A stretch of 64,000 bases of DNA, taken from positions 3,162,001 through 3,226,000 of the forward strand of contig NZ_JASF01000005.1 in assembly GCF_000622405.1 (NCBI RefSeq). The letters run 5' to 3'. A program made the translations under genes and the position numbers. Below, piece by piece: positions 55,789 through 63,719 of the stretch. This DNA is from Sulfitobacter donghicola DSW-25 = KCTC 12864 = JCM 14565 (GTDB taxonomy: Bacteria > Pseudomonadota > Alphaproteobacteria > Rhodobacterales > Rhodobacteraceae). Under the pieces are notes generated by a model that worked only from the letters and a program-made list of their open reading frames with translations, was not told the origin of the DNA and did no database searches. Position 1 is the first letter of the stretch, and the number at the start of each line of letters is the position of its first letter.

Positions 55789-56475
55789 ATGATCCCCTCC
55801 TTTCGCATTCTATGCGTCACAACATTTGCATTGGCGCAATCAGCCCATGCAGAAAACACCAACCCTTTGAAGGATGAATTCACTTCAAGCACTTTTGGGG
55901 CACCAAAATTCACCTATTCCGCTGGCGTTCTGGCAACAACGCGCCTCAACCCTTCCGACAGTTTGGATCACGTCGAGGATGAATTGGAGCTATTTTATGA
56001 GATCGGGTTTGGCGGCGGCTTCCATGCGGGTATTACCCTAACCACGTTGGATGGCGATCCGGCCGATAACTACGAATACGAGATCACCTTTGGCTATGGC
56101 TCTGAGTTCGCCAATGGTATGACGTGGGACCTGACCTATGGGTATATCGGTCTTGATAACTCTGATGAAACGTCGGAAGAAATCACCGCGACGCTCGGCT
56201 TTCCGCTGGGCGAAACGATTGAAGGGTCATTTGCCGTCATTGTGGATCCCGACACTGGCAAATCGGATCAGGAATTCGGATTGGAAACGGCCCTGAACGA
56301 TCGTTGGACCCTGTTTGGTCTGGCTGGTAACAGCGACCGCGATGACAATGTCTATGGTGAAGTCGGCGTTTCTTATGCCTTAACAGATTCAGTCGCCCTC
56401 GAAGTGCTCTATGAGGACACCAACGACGATGATCCATTGCTTGGCTTCACCATTGGCTATGAATTTGGCGGCTAA
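55789..56475 (+). CDS. Putative outer-membrane beta-strand protein (porin-like)
   Basis: The 228-residue protein has a signal peptide (MIPSFRILCVTTFALAQSAHA, cleaved before ENTN) and a mature part made of alternating short strands: YSAGVLATTRLN, LFYEIGFGGGFHAGITLTTLDG, YEYEITFGYGSEF, TWDLTYGYIGLD and so on, ending GFTIGYEFGG with a terminal aromatic-rich strand. It is acidic, rich in Asp/Glu and Gly, as in small marine outer-membrane beta-barrels (TorF-like). AAGGACCTAAG precedes the ATG. It is a single gene after a 203-base gap from the TetR gene. Confidence 0.7.
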   Translation: MIPSFRILCVTTFALAQSAHAENTNPLKDEFTSSTFGAPKFTYSAGVLATTRLNPSDSLDHVEDELELFYEIGFGGGFHAGITLTTLDGDPADNYEYEITFGYGSEFANGMTWDLTYGYIGLDNSDETSEEITATLGFPLGETIEGSFAVIVDPDTGKSDQEFGLETALNDRWTLFGLAGNSDRDDNVYGEVGVSYALTDSVALEVLYEDTNDDDPLLGFTIGYEFGG

Positions 56476-56536
56476 GCCACACCCAATGTGACACAGAAAT
56501 CACCTGCTCCAAAGATTTGGTGCAGGTGCCCCTCGC

Positions 56537-57529
56537 CTAGGCCCCTGCAATTTTGGCCAGCGCATCAGCCGCTATTTCAAATGTTTTCTTGCGGGCATCA
56601 TGATCGTGAATCTGCCCCGTTAGCATCAACTCATCAGGTTGATATTTTTGAATAATTTCTTCCAACCGACGATGAACCGTTTGGGGGCTTCCCACGGCAT
56701 TAAACCGCAAAGACTGATCAATGCTGCGCCGCAACGGAAGGCCCAGCTCTGCGTCGATGTCTTTTACCGGCGCTGGCAACTTGGCTGGCGTGCCACTTCG
56801 CAGCCGCGCGATGGCCTGTTGAAGCGAACTGTAGTGATAGGCCGCCTCTTCGTCCGTATCCGCCGCCGCAACATTCACACCCAGCATCAGGTAGGGTTTA
56901 TCCAAAGCTGCTGAGGGTTTGAAATTCTGCCGATAGATATGGGACGCGTCTTCGACGACATTTGGCGCAAAGTGAGACGCAAATGCATAGGGCAATCCCA
57001 GCTGTGCTGCCAGCTGCGCACCATAAAGCGATGATCCCAATATCCACAACGGCACATGGGTGCCCTGCCCAGGATGGGCCTGCACCACTGCCCCTGGCTT
57101 GGCATCATCAAGATACCCCATCAGCTCAAGAACCTCGGCAGGAAAGTTATCATCGTCGTGTTGATCCCGTCGGAAGGCCTGCCAAACGGCGTGATCCCCC
57201 CCTGGCGCGCGGCCAATTCCCAGATCGACCCGATCCCCGAACAGGTTTTGCAACGTGCCAAATTGCTCTGCAATGCTGAGAGGAGCATGGTTGGGAAGCA
57301 TAATTCCCCCCGCGCCGATCCGCATCTTTGTGGTTTGACAACCGACATAGGCTAGCAAAACAGCAGTGGCAGCCGAGGCAATGCTAGGCATGTTGTGATG
57401 TTCTGCCATCCAATAGCGATAAAATCCCAAGTCTTCGGCAAGCTTTGCCATTTCTCCGGTGTTTTGCATCGCTTCCACTGAAGTAAATCCCTCTCCAACG
57501 GGGCATAAATCCAGAACCGAATACTTCAT
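56537..57529 (-). CDS. LLM-class (luciferase-like) flavin-dependent oxidoreductase
   Basis: The 330-residue protein has the bacterial-luciferase-like barrel pattern: SVLDLCPVGEGFTSVEAMQNT, FYRYWMAEHHNMPSIASAAT, RIGAGGIMLPNHAPLSIAEQFGTL, GDRVDLGIGRAPGGD and WILGSSLYGAQLAAQLGLPYAFASHF. Such MsnO8/YhbW-type enzymes use FMN to oxidise diverse substrates. It reads leftward and ends about 60 bases after the convergent porin-like gene. The substrate is unknown. Confidence 0.88.
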   Translation of the reverse strand: MKYSVLDLCPVGEGFTSVEAMQNTGEMAKLAEDLGFYRYWMAEHHNMPSIASAATAVLLAYVGCQTTKMRIGAGGIMLPNHAPLSIAEQFGTLQNLFGDRVDLGIGRAPGGDHAVWQAFRRDQHDDDNFPAEVLELMGYLDDAKPGAVVQAHPGQGTHVPLWILGSSLYGAQLAAQLGLPYAFASHFAPNVVEDASHIYRQNFKPSAALDKPYLMLGVNVAAADTDEEAAYHYSSLQQAIARLRSGTPAKLPAPVKDIDAELGLPLRRSIDQSLRFNAVGSPQTVHRRLEEIIQKYQPDELMLTGQIHDHDARKKTFEIAADALAKIAGA

Positions 57530-57598
57530 GAGAAACCCTTACAAAACCGTACCTTAACCTTCTAATATACCGCCAATCGTTAAGGGCAGCATAATACG

Positions 57599-57628
57599 AA
57601 AAAGGCCGCACACATTGGTACGGCCTTT
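57599..57628 (-). terminator. Terminator of the rplM-rpsI operon
   Basis: On the minus strand the stem AAAGGCCG/CGGCCTTT (12-base loop) is followed by five T (A-run at 57599-57603). It lies 23 bases after the rpsI stop. Confidence 0.85.
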
Positions 57629-57650
57629 CCCAAAATAGATATAAAACAGC

Positions 57651-58139
57651 TTAACGCTTGGAGAACTGGAAGCTCTTACGCGCTTTTGCTTTACCGTATT
57701 TCTTACGCTCAACAACACGGCTGTCGCGCGTCAGGAAGCCTGCCGCTTTCAGCGCGCCGCGGTGGGAGGGATCATACAGCTGCAGGGCTTTGGAAACGCC
57801 GTGCTTAACCGCACCGGCCTGACCGGAAAGACCGCCACCTTTAACGGTTGCGTAAACGTCGAACTGACCTTCTGTGCCTGTCACGCTGAAAGGCTGTGCC
57901 AGAACCATCTGCAAAACAGGGCGTGCAAAATAGTCGTTCTGCGCTTTGCCGTTCACGATAACCTTGCCGGAGCCAGGCTTGATCCAAACGCGGGCTACCG
58001 CGTCTTTACGTTTACCGGTTGCGTAGGAGCGGCCAAATTCGTCACGAACGGGCTCACGTGGTGTCAGCTCAACTTCTGGAGTGGCTTCAACGCCGGCAAC
58101 AGATGCGAGATCTTCGAGTGTGTTGATTTCGTCAGACAT
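57651..58139 (-). CDS. rpsI: 30S ribosomal protein S9
   Basis: The 162-residue protein has the S9 core ([27 protein letters not shown]) and the terminal basic tail [17 protein letters not shown] that reaches the ribosomal P site. The first 35 residues are an extra acidic extension ([19 protein letters not shown]) typical of some alphaproteobacteria. I take ATG at 58139 because GGAG is nine bases before it; an ATG at 58145 overlapping the rplM stop has GGAG too close. Confidence 0.97.
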   Translation of the reverse strand: MSDEINTLEDLASVAGVEATPEVELTPREPVRDEFGRSYATGKRKDAVARVWIKPGSGKVIVNGKAQNDYFARPVLQMVLAQPFSVTGTEGQFDVYATVKGGGLSGQAGAVKHGVSKALQLYDPSHRGALKAAGFLTRDSRVVERKKYGKAKARKSFQFSKR

Positions 58140-58141
58140 GC

Positions 58142-58603
58142 TCATGCGCTCCGTGTGTTTTTCTTGTTCATGGACGCAACATCCAGAACGGTAGGCTCTT
58201 GGGCCTCATGAGGATGCTCACCGCCTGCGTATACGCGCAGGTTGGTCATGATCTGGCGGCTCAGGCGGTTGCCTGGCAACATGCGCTTAACGGCCAATGT
58301 CACGATACGCTCTGGGTGCTTGCCATCCAGAATGTCCGCTTTGGAACGTTCTTTGATGCCGCCCGGGTGACCAGTGTGCCAGTAGAACATTTCTTCACGC
58401 TTTTTGCCGGTCATTTGGATTTTCTCGGCGTTGATTACGATGACGTTGTCGCCGCAATCCATGTGAGGTGTGTAGGAAGGCTTGTGCTTGCCACGCAGAC
58501 GCATAGCAATGATTGACGCCAAACGGCCCAGCACGATGCCTTCAGCATCAATGATGATCCATTTTTTATCAATGTCAGCCGGTGTTGCTGAAAAGGTTTT
58601 CAT
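58142..58603 (-). CDS. rplM: 50S ribosomal protein L13
   Basis: The 153-residue protein begins [22 protein letters not shown] and has [50 protein letters not shown], and the C-terminal [15 protein letters not shown]. It is part of the large-subunit core. rpsI follows in the same message with near-overlap, the universal rplM-rpsI order. A sigma70-like promoter lies about 56-83 bases upstream. Confidence 0.98.
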   Translation of the reverse strand: MKTFSATPADIDKKWIIIDAEGIVLGRLASIIAMRLRGKHKPSYTPHMDCGDNVIVINAEKIQMTGKKREEMFYWHTGHPGGIKERSKADILDGKHPERIVTLAVKRMLPGNRLSRQIMTNLRVYAGGEHPHEAQEPTVLDVASMNKKNTRSA

Positions 58604-58630
58604 GTACGGTAATCCCGTTAGATGTGAACT

Positions 58631-58686
58631 GGGGCGAATGCCCCGATGTGATGGCTGGGTTATAAACGTGCCACGGGTCAGGTCAA
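58631..58686 (-). promoter_or_regulatory. Promoter and short leader hairpin of rplM-rpsI
   Basis: On the minus strand TTGACC (58686-58681) and TATAAC (58664-58659) are spaced 16 bases, a good sigma70 match. Downstream in the leader is a GGGGC/GCCCC hairpin with a 4-base loop (58631-58644), which could be a control element. Confidence 0.6.
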
Positions 58687-58800
58687 GAACCGCAAATCGC
58701 AATATATCGTTTAAATTCAAGGCTTTACAATTAAGGTATTATTTTACCCCAACTCCAAGCAGAGATTTGAGCCCCCTTCCACCCCAACAGGCAGAATCCC

Positions 58801-60213
58801 CTATACCGATATCTCGTCCATCGGGTTATCCAGCAAATCCCGCAAGCGCACCATCGCAGCCTCAAAGCTGTTCAAACTCACACCCGCATTTACCGCCATC
58901 CTGACCGCATGGGGCGTTTGGCTATGACGCGCTGCAAATTCCTCGGCGGCGCGAATGCGCACGCCGCGCGTTTCGGCAGCACGACAAAACGCGCTGGCCC
59001 TCCACCCATCCGGCAAAGTCAGCCAGACAAAAGGCACATCTTCGCGCCAGCTCAGGTCATAGGCACCTAGAACATTTACAGCGGCCTTGACGTAATCGCT
59101 AACCCCTTGGCGCGTGCGTTCCATAATCCCGTCGATCTGGGGGTGCACAAGCAGGCTGGCCACCAGATCCGTTATCGGTGTCGCCAATCCGAAATAACCA
59201 TGCTCGGCTGTGCGATGCAGCGCAGCGGTTTGATCCTTTGGCGCGATGGCACAACCGACCCGCAAAGCAGGCGTGATCGACTTACTCAGGGACGAAACAT
59301 ACCAGCCCCGCTCAGGCGCTAACTGTCGATACCCCGGTGCTTGGGCTGTTCCGATGCGGTAACAGTCATCCTCAAGGATTTGCAGATCAAACTTGCGGGC
59401 CACTGCGACAATGTCGATCCGCCGCTCTAGAGAGCTATAGCCGCAGGTGGGGCTGTGCACTTCGGGTGAGGTACATACAATTTGCGCCTCTGGGTATCTT
59501 TCGGACGCTGCCGCCAAGGAGACAGGGCACAGACCGTCCCCATCCATAGCGATCGACACAACATCCGCCCTGAGCCCCGCCGCCGCACGCCGAAAACCAG
59601 GATAGCTTAGCTCTTCTACAAAAATAACAGGTCGCCTGCCCTTTAGGATGGTCTGAAACACTAAGGAAATAGCATTCTGCCCACCGTGAGACAGGACAAT
59701 ATCTGCCTCACTAAAGGGGCCGATGGGCGTATCCCACAGCCAACGGACCATCCCTTCGCGCGCTGCTTTTGCGCCGCGACGGGATGGGTAATGCATCATG
59801 CCCGATGGCGGCTCTTTTGCGACCTCGGCCAAAAGCTGGCGGATCAATCTGGATTGCCCCCCGTTGGGCAAATGGGGCGAGAAAAGATTAACGTCAAAGT
59901 TATCGCCGCCTGTCAGATGTTCGATGACATCCATTTCCATTAGGTTCAGCGGCGGCTCGGCGGTGGCGGGTGCGGCAACAAACGTTCCACGCCCGACTTC
60001 GGCCCGCAAGACCCCCTCATCCGTCAAAACGGTATAGGCCCGCGCAACAGTGCCAGGCGTCATACCCAAGGTCCAGCCCAGCTCCCGCACGGGCGGCAGC
60101 TTTTCCCCTGCGGATAAAGCACCGGATGCGATTGCCTCACGGATCGCTTGAACGACCGCGCGGTACTTTGGCTTGATATCAGGATCGAGAGCAGGCGCCC
60201 AAATTGTATCCAT
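58801..60213 (-). CDS. MocR-type GntR/aminotransferase transcriptional regulator
   Basis: This 470-residue protein has an N-terminal winged-helix of the GntR type (PKYRAVVQAIREAIASGALSAGEKLPPVRELG; residues 13-75) and a C-terminal aminotransferase class I fold; the PLP-binding lysine is in YVSSLSKSITPALRVG near residue 310. MocR regulators sense PLP or amine compounds. It is divergent from a DUF1127 gene. Two ATTGT/ACAAT inverted repeats lie around its start and in the gap, suggesting autoregulation. Confidence 0.9.
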   Translation of the reverse strand: MDTIWAPALDPDIKPKYRAVVQAIREAIASGALSAGEKLPPVRELGWTLGMTPGTVARAYTVLTDEGVLRAEVGRGTFVAAPATAEPPLNLMEMDVIEHLTGGDNFDVNLFSPHLPNGGQSRLIRQLLAEVAKEPPSGMMHYPSRRGAKAAREGMVRWLWDTPIGPFSEADIVLSHGGQNAISLVFQTILKGRRPVIFVEELSYPGFRRAAAGLRADVVSIAMDGDGLCPVSLAAASERYPEAQIVCTSPEVHSPTCGYSSLERRIDIVAVARKFDLQILEDDCYRIGTAQAPGYRQLAPERGWYVSSLSKSITPALRVGCAIAPKDQTAALHRTAEHGYFGLATPITDLVASLLVHPQIDGIMERTRQGVSDYVKAAVNVLGAYDLSWREDVPFVWLTLPDGWRASAFCRAAETRGVRIRAAEEFAARHSQTPHAVRMAVNAGVSLNSFEAAMVRLRDLLDNPMDEISV

Positions 60214-60293
60214 TACAATATTTCCGTAGATTACTGAGGTCTCTTATTGTACCAAACACTCATGGCAAACACGCCACATTGTGTCAATACAAT
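60203..60293. promoter_or_regulatory. Repeated ATTGT/ACAAT inverted repeats at the MocR-DUF1127 gap
   Basis: ATTGTA-N5-TACAAT (60203-60219, across the MocR start codon) and ATTGT-N6-ACAAT (60278-60293, 19 bases before the DUF1127 ATG) share arms; a third half-site ATTGT is at 60246-60250. They look like operators of the MocR regulator. Confidence 0.55.
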
Positions 60294-60311
60294 TAAATAG
60301 GAGATTTTCCC

Positions 60312-60545
60312 ATGACACACGCAGCGATCCTGACAAACGATGCCCTCGCGGTTCTGAACTCTACGCGCAGCCTTCCGCTGATCGCAGTTCTTAGCGTCAA
60401 GTTTGCAGCCTGCGTGACAAAATGGGCAACCCGACGTCGCACACGCCTGACGCTAGATCAACTAGACGCATGGCAATTGGAAGACGTGGGAATAACACCG
60501 GCGGCGGCTCGTTCCGAGGCACGCAAGGTGTTCTGGAGGGCGTGA
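60312..60545 (+). CDS. DUF1127 domain-containing small protein
   Basis: This 77-residue protein carries the DUF1127 core near its C-terminus: RRRTRLTLDQLDAWQLEDVGITPAAARSEA, with conserved Leu and Asp-Val-Gly-Ile. Small DUF1127 proteins in alphaproteobacteria are often stress-induced; some affect RNA turnover and phosphate metabolism. Its gene is divergent from the MocR regulator and ends before a strong terminator. AGGAG sits about 8 bases before the ATG. Confidence 0.87.
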   Translation: MTHAAILTNDALAVLNSTRSLPLIAVLSVKFAACVTKWATRRRTRLTLDQLDAWQLEDVGITPAAARSEARKVFWRA

Positions 60546-60578
60546 CATCCCCGTGACGCAGTCCAGACCTCTTCACTT

Positions 60579-60604
60579 GGGCAGGGTTTTCCCTGCCCTT
60601 TTTT
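60579..60604 (+). terminator. Strong terminator after the DUF1127 gene
   Basis: GGGCAGGG-TTTT-CCCTGCCC (60579-60598) is followed by six T. It is a textbook rightward intrinsic terminator. Confidence 0.95.
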
Positions 60605-60676
60605 GATACAATGCCGAAACAATTCTGAAATAATTCAGAAACATTTCGACACAATCTGGAAATTAGGGCCGAACCC

Positions 60677-61117
60677 CTAGCTCACCTTTTGAGGCGGGAT
60701 CGCATAGGTCATTGTGGCCTGCGCAACGGGGTCTTCCTGCCCTTCGGAATAGACCAAAACATGAGACACCGACAACTGGCGGCCCAGCTTTAGCAGCTTT
60801 GCAGTTGCGATCAGGTCAACGCCGGAAACCGGCTTGCGCATAAAGTCCATGGAACAACTTGTTGTAACCGCCAAGGCCTTTGGCCCGATCATGGCCAAGG
60901 TCACAATATAGGCCGAAACATCCGCCAGCGCGAACATAGACGGGCCAGATACGGTGCCTCCCGGACGTAGGTGTTGTTCCTTGATTTTCATCCGCATGGT
61001 CACCTCATTGGGTTTGACCTCTTCTACGTTGAAATCATCAGCGACCTGTTCAAACACTTGTCGCATAAACGCCATCAGCTCTGGCGCCTGCATTACCACT
61101 TCACGTGATCCAGCCAT
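60677..61117 (-). CDS. PaaI-family hotdog-fold thioesterase
   Basis: The 146-residue protein shows the PaaI-type hotdog pattern: MRMKIKEQHLRPGGTVSGPSMFALADVSAYIVTLAMIG with the catalytic Asp in ALADVSAY, then VTTSCSMDFMRKPVSGVDLIATAK. It probably hydrolyses an acyl-CoA. The ATG at 61117 has GGGAGGAC upstream; longer upstream frames are unsupported. It is divergent from an enoyl-CoA hydratase gene 57 bases away, so both may serve acyl-CoA metabolism. Confidence 0.88.
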   Translation of the reverse strand: MAGSREVVMQAPELMAFMRQVFEQVADDFNVEEVKPNEVTMRMKIKEQHLRPGGTVSGPSMFALADVSAYIVTLAMIGPKALAVTTSCSMDFMRKPVSGVDLIATAKLLKLGRQLSVSHVLVYSEGQEDPVAQATMTYAIPPQKVS

Positions 61118-61174
61118 ACTTGTCCTCCCTATCCTCTTGCGACTAGAGTTGCTGGAACAGGGGGAGCGCGCAAG

Positions 61175-61960
61175 ATGGCAATTTTGGAAGTAACGCAACG
61201 GGACGCAGTCACACATCTGACGATGAACAGCCCCGAACGGTTGAACGCGCTCAGCGATGAAATGCTGGCCGCGCTTCAGGAAACGCTGGACCAGCTGGCC
61301 GATGACCCGACGTGCCGTGTCATTACCCTATCGGGTGAAGGCAAGGCATTCTGCGCAGGCCACGATCTGCGCCAGATGCAGGCCATGCGCCAAAACGAAG
61401 ATGCAGGTGCCGCCGGATTTGCGGATCTGTTTGCCCGTTGCACCAATGTGATGACCCGCATCCAAACCATGCCCCAGCCAGTGATCGCCCAGATCCACGG
61501 CATCGCAACTGCCGCCGGTTGCCAGCTGGTTGCGACCTGCGACATGGCTGTCGCCGCCGAGGGCACGCGGTTTGGGGTGAACGGCGTCAACATTGGCCTT
61601 TTCTGCTCGACCCCGATGGTCGCCCTTAGCCGCAACATTGCGCCCAAAAAAGCGTTTGAAATGCTAACCACAGGTGATTTCATTTCTGCTGAACGCGCCG
61701 AAGAGCTTGGCCTGATCAACCGTGTGGTCGCACCAGAAGACCTCGCCAAAGAAACCGCCGCCCTCGCGGATCAAATCGCCGGAAAACTGGGCGCTGCGGT
61801 CAAAATCGGCAAACGCGCCTTTTACGAACAACTAGGCATGCCCACCCAAGAGGCCTACGATTACACAGGCCAGATCATGGTTGAAAACCTCGGCTATGGT
61901 GACACCCAAGAAGGCATGCAGGCATTCATCGAAAAGCGCGCACCTGATTGGAAACAATGA
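61175..61960 (+). CDS. Enoyl-CoA hydratase/isomerase family protein (ECHDC3-like)
   Basis: The 261-residue crotonase-fold enzyme has NSPERLNALSDEMLAALQE, the oxyanion hole segments FCAGHDLRQMQA and IHGIATAAGCQLVATCDMAVAAE, and FGVNGVNIGLFCSTPMVALSR. The second catalytic glutamate of true hydratases is not evident at its usual site, and the GLFCSTP segment matches the ECHDC3 group, so hydratase activity is not assured. GGGGGAG lies before the ATG. It is divergent from the PaaI thioesterase. Confidence 0.87.
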   Translation: MAILEVTQRDAVTHLTMNSPERLNALSDEMLAALQETLDQLADDPTCRVITLSGEGKAFCAGHDLRQMQAMRQNEDAGAAGFADLFARCTNVMTRIQTMPQPVIAQIHGIATAAGCQLVATCDMAVAAEGTRFGVNGVNIGLFCSTPMVALSRNIAPKKAFEMLTTGDFISAERAEELGLINRVVAPEDLAKETAALADQIAGKLGAAVKIGKRAFYEQLGMPTQEAYDYTGQIMVENLGYGDTQEGMQAFIEKRAPDWKQ

Positions 61961-62030
61961 CTGTTTCGCCTTTCACAACGGTGTTTTTCCATTCGGATAG
62001 TCGATTGAATTCATAAAATGCGATACGAAC

Positions 62031-62056
62031 CTCACGAAATCGTGAGGAGTCGTGAG
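62031..62056 (+). promoter_or_regulatory. Palindrome covering the ribosome site of the peroxidase gene
   Basis: CTCACGA-AA-TCGTGAG (62031-62046) is a perfect 7-base inverted repeat; TCGTGAG recurs at 62050-62056, just before the ATG. The Shine-Dalgarno-like GAGGAG (62044-62049) overlaps the right arm, so an RNA hairpin or a bound repressor could block translation or transcription. Confidence 0.5.
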
Positions 62057-63379
62057 ATGATGAAACTGTCGCTGGGAACCCTTTGTGCCGGACTGCTTGG
62101 CAGTGCGGCTGTTTTTGCCGGCCCGCTGCCCTCGCCGGTTCAAGATGATGATTTTCATCAGTTCCCTACCGAGCTGATCGAACTGGGTCGCGATCTATTC
62201 TTTGACCCGATCCTGTCAGGCAACAAGAACATCGCCTGCGCTACCTGCCACCACCCGACCCTTGGGACGTCTGATGCCATGTCATTGTCCGTTGGCGAAG
62301 GGGGCCTTGGTCTGGGTGAGGAACGGCAGGTTGTCAAAAGCAACATGCCCAAAGGGCGCATTCCGCGAAATGCTCCGGCCCTATTCAACCTAGGCGCACG
62401 TGAGTTTTCCGTCATGTTCCATGATGGCCGCACCGCCAAGGACCGCAAGGCGATGTTTGGCATCCGCATGCCCGATGGGCGCACGCTGGAGCGTCCGATG
62501 CCCTCTGCATTGGCTGCCCAAAACATTCTGCCCATCCTTTCACCAGATGAGATGGCCGGCCACCCCGGCGAAAACCCTATTGCCGACGCCGTCGAAGCCG
62601 AACGCATCCTAGGGCCCAACGGCGCTTGGGATCTTTTGGCGAAACGCGTCAAAGGCATTCCCGAATATACCGAGCGTTTTGAGGATCTTGGCACCAAGGA
62701 TATCCACATCACCGACATTGGCACCGCCTTGTCTGCCTTTATCGGATCTGAGTTTCGCGCAACGAACAGCCCGTTCGACCGTTACCTTCAGGGCGAAGAA
62801 TCCCTAACGCAAGCCGAACTAGAAGGGATGGACCTGTTTTACGGAAAGGCGCGTTGTTCGACCTGCCACTCTGGCGCGTTCCAAACCGATCATGACTTTC
62901 ACGCGATTGGCCTTCCCCAGCTTGGGCCAGGAAAAGACACCCATGCCGCCTATGCCGACACCGGCCTTGGTATGGTGACGGGCATTGCGGATGACATGTA
63001 CCGCTTTCGCACCCCGACCCTTAGGAATGTGACCCAATCCGGCCCATATGGCCACAACGGCGCTTATGCTGATCTAGAAGATATCGTGCGCCACCATTTG
63101 GACGCTGTTAAAGGTCTGGCGAAATATGATCGCAACAAACCGGTTCTGACAGAAAATGTGGATGTAAACGACTGGGACGCAATGGACGACTTTGAAGAGG
63201 TCATGCGCATCGCCGAAGCGATCGAGATCAGTGACGTCGCCCTTGAGCAAGCCGAAATTGACAAGATTATGGCGTTCCTTGGCGCGTTAACGGATGAAAC
63301 CGTTGGCCAGAATGGCCTTGGCGTGCCCGCCTCGGTGCCCTCTGGTTTGCCCATGGATATTGTGTCGCCACCGTCCTAA
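62057..63379 (+). CDS. Di-haem cytochrome c peroxidase/MauG family protein
   Basis: The 440-residue protein has a signal peptide (MMKLSLGTLCAGLLGSAAVFA) and two haem c sites: CATCH at residues 61-65 and CSTCH at 267-271. Typical peroxidase segments are LFFDPILSGNKNIACATCH, PRNAPALFNLG, MFHDGRTAKDRK and RTPTLRNVTQSGPYGHNGAY. It is periplasmic and probably reduces hydrogen peroxide using a cytochrome donor; MauG-like oxidative roles cannot be excluded. The start at 62057 follows a palindrome. A bidirectional terminator follows the gene. Confidence 0.92.
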   Translation: MMKLSLGTLCAGLLGSAAVFAGPLPSPVQDDDFHQFPTELIELGRDLFFDPILSGNKNIACATCHHPTLGTSDAMSLSVGEGGLGLGEERQVVKSNMPKGRIPRNAPALFNLGAREFSVMFHDGRTAKDRKAMFGIRMPDGRTLERPMPSALAAQNILPILSPDEMAGHPGENPIADAVEAERILGPNGAWDLLAKRVKGIPEYTERFEDLGTKDIHITDIGTALSAFIGSEFRATNSPFDRYLQGEESLTQAELEGMDLFYGKARCSTCHSGAFQTDHDFHAIGLPQLGPGKDTHAAYADTGLGMVTGIADDMYRFRTPTLRNVTQSGPYGHNGAYADLEDIVRHHLDAVKGLAKYDRNKPVLTENVDVNDWDAMDDFEEVMRIAEAIEISDVALEQAEIDKIMAFLGALTDETVGQNGLGVPASVPSGLPMDIVSPPS

Positions 63380-63405
63380 CCACCTTTAAAATATGAACGA
63401 AACAA

Positions 63406-63438
63406 AACCTCGGCGCCATCGGTAGCCGAGGTTTTTTT
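63406..63438. terminator. Bidirectional intrinsic terminator
   Basis: AACCTCGGC/GCCGAGGTT (9 pairs, 10-base loop) is followed by seven T on the plus side; the minus side also has a T-rich run (TTTTGTTT). It ends the peroxidase transcript and could also end a leftward RNA from the hairpin cluster. Confidence 0.85.
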
Positions 63439-63719
63439 ATGGCTGAGGATACTGTTGCGAATTCGGAACCTCACTGTTGCAAAACTACGTCTGGCAAATT
63501 GGGCAGCAATAAGGCATAAATAGGACATGGCACATAGAGCTGCCCAATTTTGGGTCGCCGCCGGCGGAAGGTCCCTCCAGATCAGACTCTCATCTGATCC
63601 CCCTATTCCCGCAGCGGCGACCCCAAAATCCCCCGACATTTGAGTGAGAAACGGGCATTTGCCCGCCCCCCGAACAGCAAGCTGTTGCACCACTGCGCCT
63701 GCTGGCTTATCTGCGCTGC
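63439..63719. other. Hairpin-rich gap upstream of trmFO, no protein gene supported
   Basis: It contains a 12-base perfect inverted repeat (63496-63507 with 63539-63550), a 15/16-base pairing with one bulge (63547-63561 with 63614-63629) around a 7-base hairpin (63580-63586 with 63593-63599), CGGGCA/TGCCCG (63652-63665) and AACAGC/GCTGTT (63673-63686). The first two stems share 63547-63550, so they cannot both form fully. This may be an RNA gene, a structured leader or an operator array. A leftward frame across it has no credible protein features. Confidence 0.5.

Noticed and set aside
63580-63599. tRNA or tmRNA in the trmFO leader
   Set aside because: No T-loop motif, anticodon stem or CCA context is visible; the stems are too long for a tRNA.
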